The position numbers were made by a program, and so were the translations under genes. A stretch of 14,419 bases of DNA, taken from contig JAJKFJ010021460.1 of the NCBI GenBank assembly GCA_027382625.1, forward strand, positions 1-14,419, written 5' to 3'. The stretch comes from Tetmemena sp. SeJ-2015. Lineage: Eukaryota; Ciliophora; Spirotrichea; Sporadotrichida; Oxytrichidae. The notes under the pieces were generated by a model. It was not told the origin of the DNA. It searched no databases and was given only the letters and a program-made list of their open reading frames with translations. Shown one piece after another: positions 8,698 through 14,419 of this stretch (positions are counted from its first letter, which is position 1; each line of letters opens with the position of its first letter).

Positions 8698-9643
8698 TAT
8701 AGGGAAGATACGAATGGATGATCGAGGGTAAGAACAATGAAGTAAGGAGTGTGAAGAGCTTCTACAAGCTTCTATTTGACTGCAGGATAGAGAAGCAAGA
8801 AGAAGGCGACTGTTATCGCAAGCTTAAGAAAGATATTAGTAATGATTTTAATGCTTAATTAATTATGCATAAAATGGTCGTCAACCTCCTTTTATCTCTC
8901 ATTCTTCTTGACAGAAGGAGGTTGACGACCATTTTATGCATAATTAATTAAGCATTAAAATCATTACTAATATCTTTCTTAAGCTTGCGATAACAGTCGC
9001 CTTCTTCTTGCTTCTCTATCCTGCAGTCAAATAGAAGCTTGTAGAAGCTCTTCACACTCCTTACTTCATTGTTCTTACCCTCGATCATCCATTCGTATCT
9101 TCCCTATAGTATAATTCTATACTTCTTAATTTAATTTGTGATTTTTATTGTCCTAAAAAGATAAAAAAATATATAATTTAAAGGCATCAAAATAATTATA
9201 ATTTATTTTAATAAAAGTCTATCTTTTAGAAAAATTTTATCACCTTTAAAGTTGAGATTTAATGTTTTTCCATTTAAATTAAAATCAATAAAAAAAAATA
9301 TTCTAATATACTTAAAAACACTGAATATAATTCTTTAAAGCTAACTACATATGTATAATAGAAGAATAAATATAATAGTTGATTAAAATAATTTTGTTGA
9401 AAACTTAGATAATTTAATTCTATATTTTCCATGATTTGGATAGAAAAAATCTCTATTTAGTTACTGACAGTGGATTTGCTATCTCATTAAAAAAATATTC
9501 ATTATAAACTTACCAATTAGATTTTATTTCAATTCCGTTAACTTTATTTATCTATATTAATTAAAACGATCCTAATATTCAATAAGCATCCCAACCATTG
9601 AGGCTATATAGATAAAGAAATCCTTTTTACCGACTGTGCTCAT
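8435..9643 (-). CDS. 402-codon frame open only if TAA/TAG are sense; weak
   Basis: From ATG 9641-9643 the minus strand has no TGA until 8435-8437. The first 19 codons look protein-like (MSTVGKKDFF then IYIASMVGM), followed after Leu-Ile-Glu-Tyr by a TAG that would be Gln. The frame then passes through A+T filler with many TAA/TAG. It enters palindrome D in the same frame as the coding-like arm (GRYEWMIEGKNNEV and onward) and continues antisense through the other arm. A TGA-free run of this length is expected about once by chance in a window of this size and composition. The opening peptide and the agreement of frame with the arm are the only positive evidence. No family is recognised. Confidence 0.2.
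8703..8858 (+). pseudogene. coding-like gene fragment, copy 1
   Basis: A 51-codon frame runs from the arm edge to TAA 8856-8858: GRYEWMIEGKNNEVRSVKSF, then YKLLFDCRIEKQEEGDCYRK, then LKKDISNDFNA. It has mixed, charged, protein-like composition and strong contrast with the flanks. Under a TAA=Gln code it would continue toward the spacer. An ATG is at 8718-8720. It looks like the 3' part of an exon or gene, truncated at the element edge. I do not recognise the family. Confidence 0.45.
8948..9103 (-). pseudogene. coding-like gene fragment, copy 2 (mirror)
   Basis: Exact inverted copy of 8703-8858, encoding the same 51 codons on the minus strand, so the two copies face each other tail to tail. 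In this orientation the frame is continuous upstream (TGA-free) with the weak minus-strand frame starting at 9643. Confidence 0.45.
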
Positions 9644-10340
9644 GAGTTTATTTATATTTTTTAATTAAAGTTGTATTGTAAATCATTTTTTAATTTTATA
9701 TTTATTAGCATTGAAATATCATCTTTATCAATAGCTAAACAGATTTGAATAATTTTTAAAAAAATAAATCTAATTTATTTAAATTTTTTTAAATAAATTA
9801 AATTATAAAAATAAAATGTAAACTGTCTTTTTTTTTTGAAAAATCTTAACATATTTTTGAGTAAGGTAGCATGCTAAAAATAAATTAAATAAAATTTGGA
9901 AATAATGGAGATGCTCACTAAATTTATGCATTTTGATAGTAATTCCGTAGTTTTTCAAAAACTGTAATAGTGCCTTCAAATGTCCTAGTTTAATTAATAT
10001 ATTTATAATTTATTAGATTAATTTAACATATAAATGGAGTAAGCCAGATGTATCTTAAGTGTTAAAAATAAGTTGAAATTTCCTTTTTTTATTTAGGGTT
10101 GGCGAGCTCAAAGTCTTTTATATGCAAAATTATTTTTGCGGATGAAGTAGTATAATTTTAATTAATATTATAAATCTCAACCGAAAGTGAAAAGAAGCAA
10201 AAGTGACTTAATTAATCATTAAGTTAAGCATAAATTATTTCCCTAAATATTCACTCTACCTTATCTCGCACGTAACTTTGTCTTTTCCTCTATCACTTCC
10301 TGCAACTACTGAATATTACATCTTCTATATAGATAGGTAA
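9644..10340. other. A+T-rich stretch, no gene seen
   Basis: Filler without a convincing frame, inverted repeat or RNA gene. Confidence 0.55.
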
Positions 10341-10365
10341 ACAATTCGAATATAATTCGAATTGT
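10341..10365. repeat. 25-bp perfect palindrome
   Basis: ACAATTCGAAT and ATTCGAATTGT pair exactly around ATA (11-bp arms). It could be a protein-binding dyad or a cruciform; the sequence shows no adjacent gene. Confidence 0.6.
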
Positions 10366-10667
10366 AATATTAAAACGGCAAATGGGAATTCATAAAATTC
10401 AAAGGAATCATTAAGTAAATGTTTATTATTTTCTCTACATTTAAAAGTTATATATCAAACTATGTAAATTATATATATTTTTTTAATTTAAAAATCCCAA
10501 TAATTTATATATATTTTAAAATAAAGTATGATAAAATCTAATTTAAAATACATATATAAGCTAGATGTCAAACAAAGTTTTTGATAAATGCACCATTTTT
10601 AAAAATAAAATAAGTAAAAAAAATTCATTTAAAAATATTTTCTTATTTATTAAATATAATTATTCTG
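10366..10667. other. A+T-rich stretch, no gene seen
   Basis: Filler, rich in TATATA and A runs, leading up to unit E. Confidence 0.55.
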
Positions 10668-11554
10668 ACTATCAAGGGTTAAGTCAAAAGTTTAAAAAAA
10701 AAAGTTATTTCTTGTTCACAATTATTTGAAAAAGCATATTTGTAGATATTTTCAGTTGATGGGTTGATACCTATTCTAGTTCAGATTTAAATGAATACCC
10801 AAAATTAAATAAAAATATAAATAGGATAAAATTAGTTTATTGGCGGATTAGATTATTTTTATGCGTACCTATCTCAACTACCACACCTCCATTTCCACTA
10901 ATCCGCTAATCCACTGCAGCTAAACTTAGTCATCAGGTCTATTAGGGAGTCACCGCAGTCCAACATGAACGATCTTGTTTCTGAGCGCAATCGGTATCAG
11001 GAAGCCATATGATTGATGACCAGTGCGGAGTCCACAGGGGTGAGTTATCGAACCTTGTAAGTAACTTCTTTTATTCATCCTTCACACTTTCTGCTACTCT
11101 ATTCACCCTTCATTCACTCTAAAAACTGACTCAAACACACTATCACTCCGCATATGGGCACCGGCAAGGTTCGATAACTCACCCCTGTGGACTCCGCACT
11201 GGTCATCAATCATATGGCTTCCTGATACCGATTGCGCTCAGAAACAAGATCGTTCATGTTGGACTGCGGTGACTCCCTAATAGACCTGATGACTAAGTTT
11301 AGCTGCAGTGGATTAGCGGATTAGTGGAAATGGAGGTGTGGTAGTTGAGATAGGTACGCATAAAAATAATCTAATCCGCCAATAAACTAATTTTATCCTA
11401 TTTATATTTTTATTTAATTTTGGGTATTCATTTAAATCTGAACTAGAATAGGTATCAACCCATCAACTGAAAATATCTACAAATATGCTTTTTCAAATAA
11501 TTGTGAACAAGAAATAACTTTTTTTTTTAAACTTTTGACTTAACCCTTGATAGT
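10668..11554. repeat. unit E: perfect palindrome, 390-bp arms, 107-bp spacer
   Basis: Bases 10668-11057 are the reverse complement of 11165-11554 (pairs sum to 22222), with a spacer at 11058-11164. I compared the arms block by block and found no mismatch, even in a run of ten A/T. The outer 150 bases of each arm are A+T-rich; the inner 240 are far more G+C-rich and coding-like. The outer ends are ACTATCAAGGGTTAAG, and I see no clear target duplication. GTAAGT, which matches a splice-donor consensus, spans the inner edge of the left arm (11056-11061). A transcript would form a 390-bp duplex. Recent inverted duplication, foldback element and artefact all remain possible. Confidence 0.9.
10842..11012 (+). 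pseudogene. coding-like fragment in left arm of E, unidentified
   Basis: A plus-strand frame gives GGLDYFYAYLSQLPHLHFH, a TAA that would be Gln, then SANPLQLNLVIRSIRESPQ and SNMNDLVSERNRYQEAI, ending at TGA 11010-11012. Past the TGA the frame continues as LMTSAESTGVSYRTL to the arm edge. The minus strand is a competitor: a frame entering from the spacer reads VNRVAESVKDEQKKLLTRFD and then into this arm. I cannot decide which strand is coding. The right arm repeats everything inverted (11210-11380). No family is recognised. Confidence 0.35.
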
Positions 11555-12067
11555 TTTATTAATTATATTTCATAGTTTGCTGTGTTGTTTTATAGCTTAG
11601 TCTTAAGATAAATGAATTTAATTTAATCTATAGGAATTAATGATAGAAATTTTAAGGTAAAATAATTTAATTGTGAACTTATAAATTATAAATTTATAAA
11701 ACAAAATATTGTTTTAAATTTAAAAATGATTTAAAAATTCAAAATATTAAAATTAATTTACCAGAAAGCTTCAAAATTAAATACCTATCTCCTGTGTAAA
11801 ATTATCATGCAGTTAATTTTATATATTTGTAAGGAAATTTTGACTTTTCAACTTTATAACAGTAAATTTAACTAGATCTTCCAAAAAGATATCATTCATG
11901 TATATATAATTTTCTGAAGATTTAATAAATATGTATAAATAAACTATTCTCACTCATATTTGATTTTCTCACTTAATTATTCATAAATAATAAATTAATT
12001 TAAATATATTGTAATAAATTTCAAAAATGAGTTAAATTACTTTTAATTATAATAAGATTTAATTATA
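11555..12067. other. A+T-rich stretch, no gene seen
   Basis: Filler after unit E. I see no frame or inverted repeat worth reporting. Confidence 0.55.
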
Positions 12068-12454
12068 ATGGCTTAAATAGGACGGTAGAAGATGGCTAGA
12101 GGAGTCGGGGTACACACTGGAAAATATAGAATTAATATATAATATTTAGGTTCAAATTTCAGTTTAATTAAAACGCAATTTGCAGATTATCTGATCTAGT
12201 GATTTGATCGATCCCTTAATCAATTTGGATAATATAAAAAAATGATCAAGAGTTCGGATATCCCAACCTAAATAAGAATCAAACAGGGAACTGAATATCA
12301 GATGGATTGAGAGAGTATGAGGAAGCGGAACCTGTGGTAGCATTTAATGTTTCGACATAGAGATGAGGTGGAATTCCTCCATCATAGAATTAGAAATAAG
12401 ATAACAGTTAAAATAATCGCTTAATTGAGAAAGCAAAAAATACAAAAGGATTGA
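12068..12454 (+). pseudogene. region of possible gene debris, unidentified
   Basis: Two G+C-elevated patches (12080-12120 and 12295-12385) give short protein-like text. ATG 12068 to TGA 12200-12202 is open if TAA/TAG are Gln (includes MARGVGVHTGKYRI), but a second frame there is equally good (DGRRWLEESGYTLENIELIY). ATG 12317 to TGA 12452-12454 is likewise open under that code (includes MFRHRDEVEFLHHRIRNKI), and competes with EYEEAEPVVAFNVST in another frame. A mismatched dyad around GGAATTCC lies at about 12363-12382. None of these is strong enough to call as a gene. Confidence 0.2.
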
Positions 12455-12966
12455 AGATTATTTTAATCTCTGTTATTTTATGATTGATGATTTTCCTTTT
12501 AGATTCCCCATGACCCACGATGTAAAACAATTCTAATTATAATTGTATTGAAAAGATAAACTAGTAAGCATCATCATCTAATAATATTGTGTGAGAGAAT
12601 TCTATTTATCATTAGTATACATGTAATATTTTTTGCCCCAATGATAGTAATTATATATAAAGGTTAAAATAATTATAATAATTAAATATCCTTTTTTTAT
12701 ATAGTCATCAGAGTTCAAAAATAGACATTATAAATATTCTTTTTAATTAATTAATAATTTTAATTCTTTTTTCTGAGTGAAAGAATCTAAGATAAATTTC
12801 AGGTAAGGATTATTTGTAAAAATAAAATTTTAGAACTTAAAGAAAGAAAATAAGAGTAAGTTAATAATTATTAAGTTCTTTATTATTGTAGAATAAATAG
12901 ATTTGATAATTAAATTAGAATATTAAACAAAAGCAAAATTACCGGCAATTAGAGTGTCTCCAAATT
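12455..12966. other. A+T-rich stretch, no gene seen
   Basis: Filler up to element F. No frame, long repeat or RNA gene is apparent. Confidence 0.55.
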
Positions 12967-12972
12967 AATTTA

Positions 12973-12998
12973 TGGGGGAAGGAAGTGCACAACCCCCC
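12973..12998 (+). repeat. left TIR of element F
   Basis: TGGGGGAAGGAAGTGCACAA followed by six C. The TIR is itself roughly palindromic around GTGCAC, with a G run on one side and a C run on the other. Confidence 0.75.
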
Positions 12999-13226
12999 AC
13001 TTTTTATGATAAAAATTTATGAAAAAACGTCCATTTAGGCCAAAATCTTCTATAAATGCCAGAAAAAATTACTAAATTTTAGCTTTCATATTTGCATAAG
13101 TCAAAATTTATGATTTCAAATTTTATAAAATAGCCTTAAAATTATTTCTTAGCTCTATTTTACTCATGAATCTAAAGTCTTATTATGCTTTTAAATATGA
13201 TTCGCTCTTCTGTTTTTAAAAAAATT

Positions 13227-13619
13227 ATAAAATAAAATAAGTGTTTTGATAAGATGGTAGCAGAAATAAGAATCTAAATGAAAATATAGATAAGAGCCTG
13301 CTCGGAAAGAATGTTTTCTGGCTTTAAAAGAAAATTTGGGGGTGATAATATTAAAGATTAGTGGTAAAATTATTTTTGTTTTAATAAATTAAGCCACCCC
13401 ATTGGTTAATCAAGATCTTTAATAGAGAAATACAATCAAGCATTAATAAATTAATTTTAAGTTTCATCAATATATTAAACCACCATCTATATTAGAGATA
13501 TTAAATATTAACCAATCAGACATCTTAATATCTCAAACTTTCTGACTTATCACTAATTAAGACTTTTAACTTGATCTTATTTCTACAACCATCTTACCAA
13601 AACACTTATTTTATTTTAT
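13227..13619. repeat. nested inverted repeat inside element F
   Basis: The 44-bp arms 13227-13270 and 13576-13619 are reverse complements with three mismatches (shared core AATAAGTGTTTTG). The interior holds further stems: ATTGGTTAAT (13400-13409) pairs with ATTAACCAAT (13507-13516), and GAGATATTA (13495-13503) pairs with TAATATCTC (13526-13534). It may be a second element inserted in F or a structural part of F. Confidence 0.7.
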
Positions 13620-13940
13620 TTGGTTGTTTCATCAAACATCCCGCAATATTACCTTAAATATTATTGAAAGAAGAAGCTGACAATTTTAAATATAATGGGC
13701 AAGTTACTTTTTGCAATTACATAAAATCACTGCAGCAAACTCATTGATAATCTCTATAACATACTTTAGATGATCTTACAATTATATTTACAAATTTAAA
13801 GAATAATCATTACAATTAATAGCTTAAATGAGTTATCAACTTTCCAGCTTTTTGGGGACTTATTTTAGAGCAAATAACCTCTATAGAAATAGCTTAATGA
13901 AGAGAGTTGAAATGGGAAACCCAGACGTATGCAACGTACT

Positions 13941-13977
13941 TGATCTATTAAATTCAATAAATAATATTAATAGATCA
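13941..13977. repeat. hairpin in element F
   Basis: TGATCTATTAA (13941-13951) pairs exactly with TTAATAGATCA (13967-13977) around a 15-base loop. Confidence 0.6.
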
Positions 13978-14088
13978 TACCATAAAAACTGAAATTCGTA
14001 AAAATTACTCTCTTGGAAATTTTAAAAGCCAGAATCACTTCTTTTTTGACATTTTATTTGAACTTTTATTGGCATTTTTTTCATATTT

Positions 14089-14115
14089 GGGGGGGGTTGT
14101 GCACTTCCGTCCCCA
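14089..14115 (-). repeat. right TIR of element F
   Basis: A run of eight G at 14089-14096 is followed by TTGTGCACTTCCGTCCCCA, the inverted counterpart of the left TIR. Confidence 0.75.
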
Positions 14116-14137
14116 AATTTATTATTAAATTATTTGA

Positions 14138-14320
14138 TTTAAAAGTTTAGTCCTAAGAACTTTAAATCCTTTCAAATTATATAGGGGTGAGCTCGTGACA
14201 GAGTTATATGAGAAATAAAATAAAAGAGATTAAGGTGAGTGTGCAAATCATATCTCTCCACTGAGAAATACTGTGAAATTATAAACGAAGAAATTCATAT
14301 TAATTTTTGATAAACTATGA
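14138..14320 (+). CDS. weak frame open only if TAA is Gln
   Basis: Between the TGAs at 14135-14137 and 14318-14320 one plus-strand frame reads LRTLNPFKLYRGELVTELYE, then three TAA codons spaced through charged text (NKRD, GECANHISPLRNTVKL, TKKF). There is no ATG at the head and no family is recognised. At 60 codons without TGA it is well within chance. Confidence 0.15.
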
Positions 14321-14419
14321 AAAGCCAAAGAAAAGTGGGTGAATCTATGATTTAACTAACTATCTAAAGTTCCATCACTCATAGAATATTTTTTCTCTAA
14401 TTATTAAATTCATTTTGCT

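Larger units (their letters stand above)
8698..9108. repeat. unit D: perfect palindrome, 194-bp arms, 23-bp spacer
   Basis: Bases 8698-8891 are the exact reverse complement of 8915-9108 (every pair sums to 17806), separated by 8892-8914. I found no mismatch. The arms are more G+C-rich than the flanks and carry a coding-like stretch. The outer ends read TATAGGGAAGATACGAATGG, and the similarity between arms stops abruptly at both ends. A transcript of either strand would fold into a 194-bp duplex. It could be a foldback transposon, a recent inverted duplication of a gene fragment, or an artefact. Confidence 0.9.
12973..14115. mobile_element. element F: 1143-bp element with G/C-run TIRs
   Basis: The left end TGGGGGAAGGAAGTGCACAA continues into a run of six C. 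The right end, inverted, reads TGGGGACGGAAGTGCACAAC and continues into a C run. The ends therefore match over about 25 bases with one gap and one mismatch. Both sides are flanked by AATTTA (12967-12972 and 14116-14121), a plausible 6-bp target duplication. The interior is A+T-rich, has no transposase and shows no coding frame I can support. It contains a nested inverted repeat (13227-13619). It is probably a non-autonomous element; the superfamily is not assigned. Confidence 0.7.

Noticed and set aside
11056..11061. GTAAGT at the arm-spacer boundary of unit E as a real splice donor
   Set aside because: It is a single hexamer with no clear acceptor or confirmed exon, so I noted it but did not call an intron.
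11161..11185. GGTTCGATAAC resembling a tRNA T-loop in the right arm of unit E
   Set aside because: The T-stem does not pair, and no anticodon or acceptor arm can be found around it.
14081..14115. G and C runs that might be spirotrich telomere repeats (G4T4/C4A4)
   Set aside because: There is no tandem G4T4 or C4A4 unit; the runs belong to the TIRs of element F.
1..14419. CRISPR array or bacterial operon structure
   Set aside because: There are no regularly spaced direct repeats, no ribosome-binding-site-preceded gene chain and no long standard-code ORFs.

Overview
The window is very A+T-rich (by eye about three quarters to four fifths A+T). It has no intact gene under the standard code, no tRNA and no bacterial-type operon. 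It looks like germline-limited (micronuclear) DNA of a ciliate, probably a spirotrich using TAA/TAG as Gln and TGA as the only stop. Three observations support this. Several stretches with protein-like composition are interrupted by TAA/TAG that read well as Gln (clearest at 2131-2409, minus strand). The recognisable kinase remnant has residues I associate with ciliate STE20/OSR1-type kinases. The G+C-richer gene-like islands sit inside inverted-repeat elements scattered through A+T-rich filler. The organism and the code are inference.

Layout: 1-2100 is A+T-rich filler with two weak small reading frames. A decayed, unidentified coding fragment lies at 2131-2409 (minus). A 97-bp-arm inverted repeat lies at 3118-3416. 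A ubiquitin-like remnant lies at 3907-4074 (minus) and a possible WWE-like remnant at 4520-4717 (plus). Overlapping both is a minus-strand frame with no TGA for 629 codons (3888-5774). Element B (5199-5596) has 19-25-bp terminal inverted repeats (TIRs) and G+C-rich cargo. Element C (6281-7178) has TIRs of about 86 bp and carries a decayed OSR1/SPAK-like kinase. Unit D (8698-9108) is a perfect 194-bp-arm palindrome and unit E (10668-11554) a perfect 390-bp-arm palindrome; both have coding-like arms. Element F (12973-14115) has G/C-run TIRs, a 6-bp target duplication and a nested 44-bp-arm inverted repeat.

These pieces do not form a working pathway. The common theme is inverted-repeat DNA that has captured or mirrored gene fragments: a dead kinase between TIRs, and two perfect gene-fragment hairpins whose transcripts would be long double-stranded RNA. 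Elements C and D share a terminal motif (TATAGG, four bases, ATACGAAT), which hints at one family. The main caution is that a perfect palindrome can also be an amplification or assembly artefact.
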